A DNA stretch of 64,000 nt, from NCBI RefSeq assembly GCF_001858025.1, contig NZ_LZQD01000011.1:82748-146747 (forward strand), given 5' to 3'. Both the position numbers and the translations under genes were made by a program. Origin of the DNA: Trichormus sp. NMC-1 (GTDB lineage: Bacteria > Cyanobacteriota > Cyanobacteriia > Cyanobacteriales > Nostocaceae). Shown in pieces: positions 37,801 through 46,238 of the stretch. Below the pieces are notes generated by a model. That model saw nothing but the letters and a program-made list of their open reading frames with translations, made no database searches and was not told where the DNA came from. The first letter of the stretch is position 1. Every line of letters starts with the position of its first letter.

Positions 37801-39169
37801 AATTACACGCTCTTGCTAGTTGAACTAAACGTTCCGAAAGTTCATCACTTCCTAACAATTCAGGCAAATCATCCAGTACCAGTAATGCACCATTTCCTAA
37901 ACTTTGGCAAATATGGCAATACCAATTATATCTATTACTTTGTAGTGGTAAATTTGTTAATAGTTTTAATGATTTGTCTAACTCTTGAACGGCTTTTTCA
38001 ATATTTAAATCACGTAATTTTATCCAAGCACAACACGTACCAATATATTGAACAAGTAAAACAGCTAAGTGTGTTTTCCCTGAACCACTAGTGCCATATA
38101 TAGCTAACCAAATAAAGTTATCATAAACTTTTGCTAAGGTAGTGACCGTTTTTACCCGATGACTCAATTGTTCAACTATTGGGGGAATACTTAAATCCGG
38201 TGGTTGAAAAATACAACTAATAGCAACATCAATGCCTTGCTGTTGAAACTCTTGTTGTAACTGGTTGTGAACTGGCGAAAAGGCATTAAGCAGTTGTATT
38301 AAACCTTGCTCTAAAGACAACACTCGTGGTTTTAGAGAAGATACTTGTGATTCCAAATTACAAAGCCTAATGACAACATTATTTAGTAGTTTGTGGTCAT
38401 TTTCACTTAAAGTTGGAAGCGAAAGCTGCTCGATTAAATTCTGTATCGCCAGTTGCTTTATACTTGGTTGAGATAGCAGTTTAAAAACATAAAGAAATAG
38501 CCTTTCGTAAAGTTGCTCTGCTTCAATGTCATTTGTCACATATTGCTGTTGTATGATAATTTCTAAAATACGCGGACTTAAGGACTGAGCAGAAGGTGTT
38601 TCTGTACTCCACTCAAATTTATTAATCAGGTCAAGCAAATCATCATCGCTGGAAGTCGTTATGAAATTCCGAAAAATATTCCAGGTGGTGTCAGGTAATT
38701 TATCAGGCTTTTTGTCCCTACTTAAAATGTTACGAATACCAGTTAAAGCATCATCTTGTGAGATTGCTTGCAAACTCCCTCGACGAATTTGCTCCCAAAC
38801 AAAAATACCTTCCTTTCTTTTGAGCGTTTCTGGCAAAGGTCGCTCCACTGTCACAGAAGCCGTCGTAGTATACAAAAAACGCAGGTTAATTCCAGAATTA
38901 TTGTGACGATGTTCAACAAAGTTAGCGATCGCAGCAACAGCACTCCACAGTGTAATAGAATTCGTATAATTTTTAACCTGTTCCAGTAACCTTTGTTCGT
39001 CTCCCACTAATGAGCGTGATATTACATCAATATCTTCTCCACATTCTAGTTGTAAATATTCATCTGGCTGTAAATTTAGCCATCTCTCGATAGTCAAATC
39101 AACTTGATATACATATCCTCGAATAGTGTCCGAAGCATCGTTGTTACGGCGCGGAATAAATGTAGTCAT
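34862..39169 (-). CDS. Avs-like STAND NTPase with N-terminal Cap4-type nuclease domain
   Basis: This 1435-residue protein opens with a restriction-like nuclease domain: RGYVYQVDLTIERWL, then LECGEDIDVI (E42, D46) and LEQVK (E63, K66). This is the PD-(D/E)XK pattern of Cap4/DUF4297 effectors. A STAND ATPase follows, with Walker A GTSGSGKTH near residue 360 and Walker B ALLVLDDLPELL near 425. About 800 residues of helical repeats complete it. Avs (AVAST) proteins share this plan: the repeats bind conserved phage proteins, and oligomerisation unleashes the nuclease on DNA. It appears single-gene here. I infer anti-phage abortive defence; subfamily (Avs2/3-like) is uncertain. Confidence 0.8.
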   Translation of the reverse strand: MTTFIPRRNNDASDTIRGYVYQVDLTIERWLNLQPDEYLQLECGEDIDVISRSLVGDEQRLLEQVKNYTNSITLWSAVAAIANFVEHRHNNSGINLRFLYTTTASVTVERPLPETLKRKEGIFVWEQIRRGSLQAISQDDALTGIRNILSRDKKPDKLPDTTWNIFRNFITTSSDDDLLDLINKFEWSTETPSAQSLSPRILEIIIQQQYVTNDIEAEQLYERLFLYVFKLLSQPSIKQLAIQNLIEQLSLPTLSENDHKLLNNVVIRLCNLESQVSSLKPRVLSLEQGLIQLLNAFSPVHNQLQQEFQQQGIDVAISCIFQPPDLSIPPIVEQLSHRVKTVTTLAKVYDNFIWLAIYGTSGSGKTHLAVLLVQYIGTCCAWIKLRDLNIEKAVQELDKSLKLLTNLPLQSNRYNWYCHICQSLGNGALLVLDDLPELLGSDELSERLVQLARACNLYGVKLLSTSPYQLTFTLQELLGEQILYSTETPPFNDNEVAEILQAYGSPASIIQADTRFINILLAQQHPQLIVAIARYLRQHNWQTTGDIEERLFRGDYRYAINSQTVKRVLDSIEDENARDLLYRLCLPVGSFSQKDVQAVASVNPPIQRAIEHLYTLIGLWVQRDVNEQLLISPVVKPLGSSNLLPETRKSCHQVLAELIISKHNLNSIDIENAIIHFLGAEDFNRAGLMLISALHKLSKVDNAVYYGNLLSLWGSLPLPKEMDLSFRIILRGFQITARNKHNKPISYLIKNLDTLLEEANENDAIGVITACMNVHSIFCVDDPVRANRYLRTALQFQPYAHIPGTNELALPDSASLGFTIWTTAQGIDTTEKLLDWINTVEQLTVEQRNFAFTHEVAELGCLIVAEDLWLKESEKPREEQNWSEVFAAYVDFAERAYRLDLELLWACAIWSKIIILAEYQRNISAAISVAEIALRQASSEPRVQFLIKGCIGQQLVNANRNNEAVTWLSQALSENTNVYPIVQIKALLSMSRATSEQDSSLAVEFARQAVFLAENINDIDKTTLVKVLSEQAIAQGFIGEISAVFISLDKAIKHLLVCRTDTDNWKILFTVFGHVTGYFTSIARTGNPPLATTNGEPYAIPQRGMFFRINPEIVTYYRRNLESTILANLAIFAEAIGNNERAAVWSLKGIDDARATNQQGVVATLCFEAIPYLLDENCFAEVLDIAIDAGLFFTASIHQMQTGKFPKNFELDADAILGNKPSELWFKAEQNTVLIGLLPTVFRIATIALHNTNSAKTQATEVAAICRQISMTSTDSYLWVTAAELVEQIYSEEASYDGILRFSRTFNTENYAVLKVIGYLVATLQNDTPLSGAALEHLVIAPFVYRLPAPCTKIYYRVILLFFVKYWRNKFENSPLSFASTQIISQIFNNIENIPEAERLQMILVAVAFSLNVKMPRNTATWIIESSPEIVNFFG

Positions 39170-39266
39170 TGTTGATATTAAATTTATAGTTTATATAAAT
39201 ACATCATCAAACCGATTACAGCATTTCTCAAAGCAAAGGCGCACGGCTGGAGGAGTTGTCTCTCAA

Positions 39267-39297
39267 TAATACCCGGTTTAGCCCTTTTTGGGTATTA
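39267..39297 (-). terminator. Hairpin downstream of the replication gene
   Basis: TAATACCC (39267-39274) pairs with GGGTATTA (39290-39297). It lies downstream of the stop of the minus-strand replication gene and upstream of the Avs-like gene. The stem is perfect but the loop is 15 bases and no clear U-run follows. The remaining bases of 39170-39445 show no gene. Confidence 0.45.
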
Positions 39298-39445
39298 CAA
39301 ACGATATTTTAAGAGTTTCAGCTTTATTTATTTCGTTACCCAAGTCGTATTGAATAGTCTCTTTCATAAAGGGTGAGTCTGACATAAAAGCTATGATGAA
39401 ATATTATTATATCCTTTTTTAAATCTTATTATGTTTAAGTCTCAT

Positions 39446-42400
39446 TTAAAATGACATTATATCTATCAATTCTTGAAACCAACATTTAGGCAAGATTGAA
39501 AGTAAAGCAGCGATAATCTTAGACTGCGATTTAATTGGCATTTTATCTAAAAAACACTGCCAATCAACATCATCTAAATGTTTATCTATTGCAAACACTT
39601 TTTTAACTATTTCCTGATGAGATTTCGTCTCCAAATATTGCAGATTAAAATCTATATCTGTCATTTCCAATTCCTCTTTTAAAACATCGCTTATATCATC
39701 CAAATTATTCCTTTTGCTACTATTACTATTTAATAGAAAAAGGAATATTTTCAACCATTGTTTCCAACCTCCACCAAACTCAGTTGCTAACTTGGAAACA
39801 TAACCCTGACTCATACCAGAAACTGCTGCTACAACTGGTTGAGTAATTTTTTGTCCCTGCAACCAAAGTTCTTTAACTGCGGTTTGAATTTTCCACCAAG
39901 ATTTCTCATCCTTACAACCAGCTTCAATCGTAATTTCTGCTGCTTGTATACATTTGACTTCATATTCTAAAAAGCTTAAATCGTAATCAGCACAGAAGTA
40001 AAAATAAAGTTCTGATTCTGGGCGATTATTTACTCTTAATCTGCCGATAGCTTGGATAATTTCAGATTGTGTAACCCAGTCAATAAAATTTTGTAACTCT
40101 TGATTTATTTCTGAGTGTTCTAACGAGTTATTATTACTGTTAGTATTTATTTCCAAATCATCTAACTGATAGTCACTTTTGTTATGACTGGATTTTAAAG
40201 TTAGATATAATGTTTCTAAATGACCAATATTCTGATAGGGAATTCCAAAAGTCGCTAAAGCTATAATTTCCTGGAAATCGTTAGAACCACGACTATCTCT
40301 AAACCAACCACCATCTTTATTTTCACAGCATTTTACAAAGTCAATAAATTTGATGTTACTGTGACGAGATAATAATTCTTGTCGCAATAAGCTGACTCTT
40401 TCTTGACAGTAGGAAGAACGATTTTTAGAAACTTGTCCTAATCCGCTGATTTGGATAATTTGTAAATTGTTGGTTTTAGTTATTTCTTGCTCTACAGTTA
40501 AAATTTCTTGTGGGTTAATATCAAACCACCAAGCTATGTACTCAGGTTTGGTGGTAGCGTCTAAGTAAACATTCCATTTTGTTGATTGACTAATCGCACT
40601 ATGACGGGAGTTACGAGTTGTAATATTTAGCTTTCCATATTCAATGCGAATTGTACCAGGAATCTGTTTACCCCAAACTTGTAAAAACGGTATAAACCAG
40701 TTAACTATTATCTCTACTTGAATTTTCTCCACTAATTCAGAGATGGGATTACCAAACTGTTTTCGCATCTTCTTTGGTAAATCACTTAAATCTATTCCAT
40801 ACTTGCTGGTGGAGTTAAAGATTGGTAATAAATCTGGTTGTAAAACTTCTATCGCTTTTGTGATAATTGCATCTAAATTTTCCGGTGGTTTACCCAACAT
40901 TCTTCGGACATCAGCATCATTCCAACCGTAGTAAGGTTGTTGAATATCTCCTGTTATACATTGTCTTAAAACTGCCCACATTGCTTGTAATTGCAGACTG
41001 ATTTCAGGAGAATTAGTCATTAACTCTGCTATTACTCGGTCAATGTCCCGTAAATTGGCAGTGATAGTATTAACTGGTTGTACTGTTTGCATAACTTCAT
41101 CCCAGAAAATACCGCTAGTTGACCAGTCGAAATCTTCTGGTTGGGGTGCGCTATCAGGATGACAACGAATGCGATCGCTCTTGAAAGTCTCTTTTCTCAG
41201 ATACCGATGTCCAAAACCTGCTCCAGCAACACCACGACAAGCTTCTAGTAAGTGACAAGTAGCGCAAATAGGATTTTCTGCACCTTCAATAGATTCTAAA
41301 TTCTTGCTACGTAAAACATTAAAAATTTGACTACGATGACAATTACCTTTTGTATCTGGTGTTTCTCCCTGTTTAGGCCATCTTAGGTAACGTTTACCGT
41401 TTGGGGTAGTATCCCAAACCATACCTGAATTACGTACATCCAGATATTCATAATTGCGCTCAATGGTTTCTGTACTGACATTGCGAGCATGACTGGTAAA
41501 ATACCATAACTTTTCTACTCCCAATGCTTTTGGTAAAGCTGTTCCTGCATCATGGCTTTTAAATGTACCAGTGGGACTTTTATCTAAAATGTGTTTCCAA
41601 CCGGCTGCAATAGCTTCAGCGTACACTTGCAAACGCTGGCCTTTTTTGAAGATGATTTTCGGTGGTTGTTTTAAAGTGCCGTATTTGGGGAACTTTCCAG
41701 GTTTGTACTCAATCACCTTGCATGGTGCAATGGGTGAGGATAAACTTTGCCCATCTTCCGAAAACAGTTGTTTATTATCAGGTTGTGATATTGGGTTCGA
41801 TTGATTTTTGATAACTCCCTCATGGGAAAGTAGCTGTCTTTCCTCTTGTGGTATTAAGTCTGGTTGATTCTTGATAACTTCCCCATCTGTGGAAAGTTCT
41901 GTTTTTCCATCTTCCCTATATTCTGTTCCCCTATTTGTGGTTCTGCTAAAACCATCATGATCAACATTTAACCGACCGGATGAGACAGAAAAATCACCCT
42001 TGACAACACCATCACCTTGTGAAACTGCGTCAAACCTCTCAACCTTATCTTTTTTCTCTCCGTGTTCTCTGTGTCTCTGTGGTTCGTTTAACCCACCGAA
42101 TACTCCCGAATTTTGTTGACCAAAACCTTTCTTGGGACGATAACGCTCCATCATTCGCCCAAACCACAGCTTGAGTTTGTAGAGCATTCCCCATTCTCGG
42201 TCTATTTGAGCTAGGGATTTTTGTACTTGTTCTGAACATCCAGCAAAAAACTCTTCTGGTGTTATGGTTGCGCTGACCGTTTGCGGAGCGTTTTCAAGAG
42301 AAAGCATCGTTTCATTATGCCAACTCACCACCACCTGATATCCACCTTTACGGCAGTATTCAACGCCTTTTGCATATTGGTGAATTAAATCTATGTTGTC

Positions 42401-43555
42401 TGTAGAGTTGGTAGCGGGTTTTAGGGTAATCAACTTATCCTGCACCAACTGGAATGAACCTTGTTTGAGTAGTTTTCTGATTTGCTGATGGATATGATGG
42501 CGATTCAGGTAAGCAGCAGTGCTAATTAGTTTAATCTCATCTTGCCGACCTACGGCCAGTAATTCGTCAATGTCTAATTGCTCTTTGGTTTCCAGTTGTC
42601 CCCAGTCACCCACAGATAGAGAATATCTCCATTTACGGCACTGTTGCAGAGTATCTTCATTAGCTTGAGCAATGTGGGGATTGAGTATTGCACCAGCATC
42701 AGGCATCAGCCGAATTTCTTGGGGACGCAACCGCTTGAGGTAATCTTTGAGGGTTTGTTGACCATAGCGTGCGGCAACTGCTGTACCAATGACGGCAATA
42801 TCAGTTTGCCCAGAACGCCACAAAAACACGGCGGTGAGTAGAGATTTGAGTGCGCCTTCGCAGAGAATTACTACTTTCACCTTTTTGGCGTTTGGATGTT
42901 TCCAGCAAAACAAAGGTAGTTCGCCATTTGGTAATTGGGGTCCGCTTCCTCCTTGGTAGGAACTACTCAACCAAATGTATTTGGGTTGAGTTCGTAGGGT
43001 GGCAATTTGAAAGCCTGTGATTTGAAAATTGGGGTCAAGGGCTGCGATCGCAATTCCTTCTCTCCCCAATAGTTTACCTTCAGGTGAAATACCTGTAAGA
43101 GCCGACGTTACACCCGCAGGGGAATAAGCTCCAGGTTCCCAGCTTCTCACCCAGCCTAAGTCTTTGAGCCAGTTAATCTCTTGAGTAGTCAACTGTCGTT
43201 GTTCTTGGAGATGGGAGAAATGTTGAGTACCCAAACTACTCACTGTGGAGTTTAAAAGTAATCGGTTTTGGCGATCGCGCTCCTCAATACTCAACACTTT
43301 GTTTGTTTGTCTACTGTCAGCCCGTTTCTGAGGCGAATACAGAGGCTTATCCTGGTTTTGGGCATTTTGGTCATCTAGAACAAATAAACCGCCCATATCG
43401 TTACGTAGGGGCTTGATAAAGCGATAACCAACCGGGGTATCATGTTGGCTGAAACTCCGTAGGCACTCAATTAGATTATCTGGGCGAATAGCGCAACCGT
43501 GATGGTTGCCACAGACAGGACAAGGATTGCGTTTGTTGGTGTATTGACGTTTCAT
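39446..43555 (-). CDS. Plasmid replication protein, CyRepA1-like (DUF3854 plus helicase)
   Basis: The 1369-residue protein begins with a zinc knuckle (CPVCGNHHGC, then C31). A Toprim/DUF3854-type region follows (VVILCEGALKSLLTAV, DIAVIGTAVAARYG). After a disordered linker comes a helicase-like ATPase part: DKSPTGTFKSHDAG in the Walker A place, FWDEV as Walker B, and IQAIGRLRVNNRPES as motif VI. This matches the cyanobacterial plasmid Rep family CyRepA1 as I recall it: primase-like domain fused to SF2-like helicase. The P-loop is atypical, with GTFKS instead of GxGKS or GxGKT. Iteron-like repeats lie immediately upstream, so this is probably the initiator. Confidence 0.75.
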   Translation of the reverse strand: MKRQYTNKRNPCPVCGNHHGCAIRPDNLIECLRSFSQHDTPVGYRFIKPLRNDMGGLFVLDDQNAQNQDKPLYSPQKRADSRQTNKVLSIEERDRQNRLLLNSTVSSLGTQHFSHLQEQRQLTTQEINWLKDLGWVRSWEPGAYSPAGVTSALTGISPEGKLLGREGIAIAALDPNFQITGFQIATLRTQPKYIWLSSSYQGGSGPQLPNGELPLFCWKHPNAKKVKVVILCEGALKSLLTAVFLWRSGQTDIAVIGTAVAARYGQQTLKDYLKRLRPQEIRLMPDAGAILNPHIAQANEDTLQQCRKWRYSLSVGDWGQLETKEQLDIDELLAVGRQDEIKLISTAAYLNRHHIHQQIRKLLKQGSFQLVQDKLITLKPATNSTDNIDLIHQYAKGVEYCRKGGYQVVVSWHNETMLSLENAPQTVSATITPEEFFAGCSEQVQKSLAQIDREWGMLYKLKLWFGRMMERYRPKKGFGQQNSGVFGGLNEPQRHREHGEKKDKVERFDAVSQGDGVVKGDFSVSSGRLNVDHDGFSRTTNRGTEYREDGKTELSTDGEVIKNQPDLIPQEERQLLSHEGVIKNQSNPISQPDNKQLFSEDGQSLSSPIAPCKVIEYKPGKFPKYGTLKQPPKIIFKKGQRLQVYAEAIAAGWKHILDKSPTGTFKSHDAGTALPKALGVEKLWYFTSHARNVSTETIERNYEYLDVRNSGMVWDTTPNGKRYLRWPKQGETPDTKGNCHRSQIFNVLRSKNLESIEGAENPICATCHLLEACRGVAGAGFGHRYLRKETFKSDRIRCHPDSAPQPEDFDWSTSGIFWDEVMQTVQPVNTITANLRDIDRVIAELMTNSPEISLQLQAMWAVLRQCITGDIQQPYYGWNDADVRRMLGKPPENLDAIITKAIEVLQPDLLPIFNSTSKYGIDLSDLPKKMRKQFGNPISELVEKIQVEIIVNWFIPFLQVWGKQIPGTIRIEYGKLNITTRNSRHSAISQSTKWNVYLDATTKPEYIAWWFDINPQEILTVEQEITKTNNLQIIQISGLGQVSKNRSSYCQERVSLLRQELLSRHSNIKFIDFVKCCENKDGGWFRDSRGSNDFQEIIALATFGIPYQNIGHLETLYLTLKSSHNKSDYQLDDLEINTNSNNNSLEHSEINQELQNFIDWVTQSEIIQAIGRLRVNNRPESELYFYFCADYDLSFLEYEVKCIQAAEITIEAGCKDEKSWWKIQTAVKELWLQGQKITQPVVAAVSGMSQGYVSKLATEFGGGWKQWLKIFLFLLNSNSSKRNNLDDISDVLKEELEMTDIDFNLQYLETKSHQEIVKKVFAIDKHLDDVDWQCFLDKMPIKSQSKIIAALLSILPKCWFQELIDIMSF

Positions 43556-43737
43556 GGCAGCGCACTCAAAACCAGGTGAGTAGTCCCCGCAGGGCTGGAA
43601 TAGATGTTCTAACTAGCATACAACCCGGTTTTGAGTAGTTTTTTTTCCGCCTTATCTATATAATGTGCAAGTTTTAGGTGATTTGGGTAGTTAGGGGGTT
43701 AAAGCTTTATTGGATAAGGGTTTCATAAAAATCAATT

Positions 43738-44154
43738 ATCACAAGGGGGGGAGTTAATTATCACAACGGGGGGAGATAATGAGTAGTCGAAAATTGCCCT
43801 TTTATATTGTCAATAAGGGTGAGTAGTTTTTATCTTTGAACGTAATATCAATATTTGTGAGCTTTAATATTGTCAATAAGCTGGATGTTTATCACAAGTG
43901 GGGGGATTTAGCGATCGCTCCTTATGGTGCTGTTGGTGATAGTTCCTTGAGGGGGAGATATTGAGTAGTGAAAAATTGCTCCTTATTTATTCTCAATAAG
44001 GGTGAGTAGTTATTATTCTTGAACGTAATATCAGGGTTTAAGGCTTTTGGATTGTCAATAAGTGAGATGTTTATTACAAGTGGGGGATGTGGTGAGTGTT
44101 TTGGGGATGATGGGGTAGATCATTTACCATTGGTCATCGCTACTCTTATTGACA
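43738..44154. other. Iteron-like repeat region, candidate replication origin
   Basis: A roughly 139-bp unit at 43769-43907 is repeated imperfectly at 43951-44088. Each contains two copies of TTGTCAATAAG (43807, 43870, 43990 with one change, 44052), with an inverted copy at 44145-44154. The word ATCACAAGTGGGGG and close variants occur at 43738, 43760, 43891 and 44073. GGTGAGTAG and CTTGAACGTAATATCA-type words repeat as well. No credible gene lies here. Position just upstream of the Rep gene and the iteron pattern make this the best origin candidate. Confidence 0.7.
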
Positions 44155-44351
44155 GTGATCGCATAAACTTTTACAAAATGATTTTAGTTTTATCTCGTGT
44201 AGAGGCGCAAAAAGGACAAAAAATATAAATTTTACGGTTTATTGTTCATGAAATGCTAAATTAATGTCATGAATTTTCAATCTATTTTTCACGTTCTGAA
44301 ATTATTTTTTATAAAATATATGTACTACGATTATGTTTCTCAAGGGTAACT

Positions 44352-44909
44352 ATGACTATCCAGTTTCGGTTTCACCCAGAAAAAGCTGTAGAAGCAGCAG
44401 CTATACTTTTAAAGCTGCATGGTAAGCCTATCAAGTATTTAGCTTTACTAAAAATGCTGTATATAGCTGACCGTATTGCATTACAACGCATTGAGCAGCC
44501 AATTACAGGTGATCATTATGTATCAATGAAATATGGTCCTGTCCTTAGTGGTGTTTATGATCTAATTAAGGGTCAACCTGTTGATGATGCTTTACCTCTT
44601 TGGTCTGAGTATATTTCTCCTCGCAATACAAATTTTGTTGAGTTGATAAAAGACCCAGGAGATGATGAGATGTGTGAAGAAGAGGAAGAGATTCTTCAAG
44701 AGGTATATCAAACTTTTGGACATCTTGACCCATTTCATGTTGCTGAATGGACTCATGATTTACCAGAATGGAAAGGTTCTCATAATTATTCTATTCCCAT
44801 TTCAGTAGAAGAAATTCTTAGAAAAGTTGGTAAAAGTGAGGAAGAAATAGAAGAGATTAGACAAATAGCAGTTCGGGAAGCATATTTAGATGAGGTGCTA
44901 AATGGGTAG
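44352..44909 (+). CDS. Panacea (DUF4065) domain antitoxin
   Basis: The 185-residue protein shows the Panacea/SocA pattern: HPEKAVEAAAILLKLHG, IKYLALLKMLYIADRIAL, and the GDHYVSMKYGPVLSGVYDLI core, with a helical end. Panacea domains neutralise varied toxins in type II toxin-antitoxin pairs. The next gene overlaps its 3' end by eight bases, the expected toxin position. The pair flanks the replication origin, a common place for plasmid addiction modules. Confidence 0.85.
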   Translation: MTIQFRFHPEKAVEAAAILLKLHGKPIKYLALLKMLYIADRIALQRIEQPITGDHYVSMKYGPVLSGVYDLIKGQPVDDALPLWSEYISPRNTNFVELIKDPGDDEMCEEEEEILQEVYQTFGHLDPFHVAEWTHDLPEWKGSHNYSIPISVEEILRKVGKSEEEIEEIRQIAVREAYLDEVLNG

Positions 44910-45294
44910 CATTATCATTAATTTGGGAGATGTATTTTTGATAGATACACCTCCTAAAGACAAGCATTTTTATGTTGTAATTGCAAAAACTTCTGGTGAC
45001 AAATATTTATTTGTTAATTTAACTGACAAGAAAAATATAACTGATCATTCGTGTGTCCTAGTACCTAACCCAAGCTTACCAAATTTTATAGTCAAAGAAT
45101 CTGTTATAGCTTATAATTTTGCTCGTGAATGGAATGCAACTGAGCTTAGTCAATGGATAACTTCTGGTAGTCCTATTCCTAAAAGTTCTTTTTCACCAGA
45201 TGTTTTGTTACAAATTCAGCAAGGAGGATTAATTTCCAGGCGGTTGGCAAAAAAATATAAAACTATACTGCAAAAACTTCTGGGTATTCTTTAA
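44902..45294 (+). CDS. Putative toxin partner of Panacea
   Basis: The 130-residue protein overlaps the antitoxin gene (ATGGGTAG). Its strands (NLGDVFLIDTPPKDKHFYVVIA, DKYLFVNLTD) suggest an SH3-like or PemK-like barrel. A basic helical tail follows (GGLISRRLAKKYKTILQK). I do not recognise a named toxin family. Identity as toxin rests on overlap with the Panacea gene, and the fold is inference. Confidence 0.6.
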   Translation: MGSIIINLGDVFLIDTPPKDKHFYVVIAKTSGDKYLFVNLTDKKNITDHSCVLVPNPSLPNFIVKESVIAYNFAREWNATELSQWITSGSPIPKSSFSPDVLLQIQQGGLISRRLAKKYKTILQKLLGIL

Positions 45295-45319
45295 ATTGAA
45301 TTATATTGAATTATTTAGT

Positions 45320-46219
45320 TTAATTAGAAATTTTATTGAGTCTATCATAGACTTCTTTTACAAACCAATACACTACTTCTTTTATTTTAGTATAATCCTT
45401 AGAATTGTATAATTTTTTAGCAGAATCTTTCAATGCATCTATTTGTGAAGGGAGATTTGGACTACCATGAGCATCTAAATTTCTTAAATTATGAATATTT
45501 TTAATTAAGTAGAATTTTTCCCTAAGATGTGAACTATTCATAAAATTTGGTTTCAAAATTTCAAAAAATATCTCCACAGAGGTATTAAAATTACGTCTAC
45601 GAATTTCTTCGATATATTCCCAAGATATATATTTGTCATCTACAGGTTTAAAATGTTTCGATTCTATATTACTATTATTTAGGTTTAGAAAAATTTCTGT
45701 AATTTCCCATCCCTTGTTACTATAAAAAGTTTTTACTCGCTGATAAGCTTCTAAAAATGTTTTATTATTTTCATTAAGACATTTATATTCTACGTCAAAA
45801 ATAACTTCTATGGCAGATTCTAAAGTTTTATTAGCAGATAAACAAAAATTTTCAATATTTTCTTTATGTCTGCACTCTGCCATAGACTTATTATGTTTTT
45901 CTAAATCTTTTAAAAATAATGGATATTTAGCAGGGTCAATATATGAATAATCAATATAATATTCACGTGGTATTTCTTTTTTAGGTTTTTGTAAACTGTC
46001 TTGATGATTGTTTTCTAAATCAGTCTCAAGTATTTTATGGCTTAAAGATGGTTGACTGGATGAATTAGTAATTTGCTTAGATATTTGCTCAAAGCTAATA
46101 CATAAATTCTCACTTAATGAATTAAACTGTTGACTAATATCGTTAGATAATTTATCAATACTGATTTTTAGTTCTTGAACTTCTTGTTTTAAATCGTGTT
46201 CCATATCATATTTAGTCAT
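45320..46219 (-). CDS. Retron-associated HEPN-like effector candidate
   Basis: I prefer the ATG at 46219 over a TTG at 46231. The 299-residue protein has an N-terminal coiled coil (EHDLKQEVQELKISIDKL), a conserved-looking middle (YIDPAKYPLFLKDLEKHNK) and a helical C-terminal domain. That domain contains IHNLRNLDAHGSP, in which RNLDAH fits the HEPN R-x4-H RNase motif. The gene starts 19 bp after the retron reverse transcriptase stop on the same strand. In retron defence systems the second protein is the toxic effector held in check by RT-msDNA. HEPN nucleases usually cleave RNA, so I infer a tRNA- or mRNA-cutting effector. Confidence 0.62.
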   Translation of the reverse strand: MTKYDMEHDLKQEVQELKISIDKLSNDISQQFNSLSENLCISFEQISKQITNSSSQPSLSHKILETDLENNHQDSLQKPKKEIPREYYIDYSYIDPAKYPLFLKDLEKHNKSMAECRHKENIENFCLSANKTLESAIEVIFDVEYKCLNENNKTFLEAYQRVKTFYSNKGWEITEIFLNLNNSNIESKHFKPVDDKYISWEYIEEIRRRNFNTSVEIFFEILKPNFMNSSHLREKFYLIKNIHNLRNLDAHGSPNLPSQIDALKDSAKKLYNSKDYTKIKEVVYWFVKEVYDRLNKISN

Positions 46220-46238
46220 TGTATATTTCAAATTCTAG

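Noticed and set aside
44019-44228. 69-codon + strand frame
   Set aside because: It falls across the iteron-like repeats and its start depends on repeat words; more likely origin sequence.
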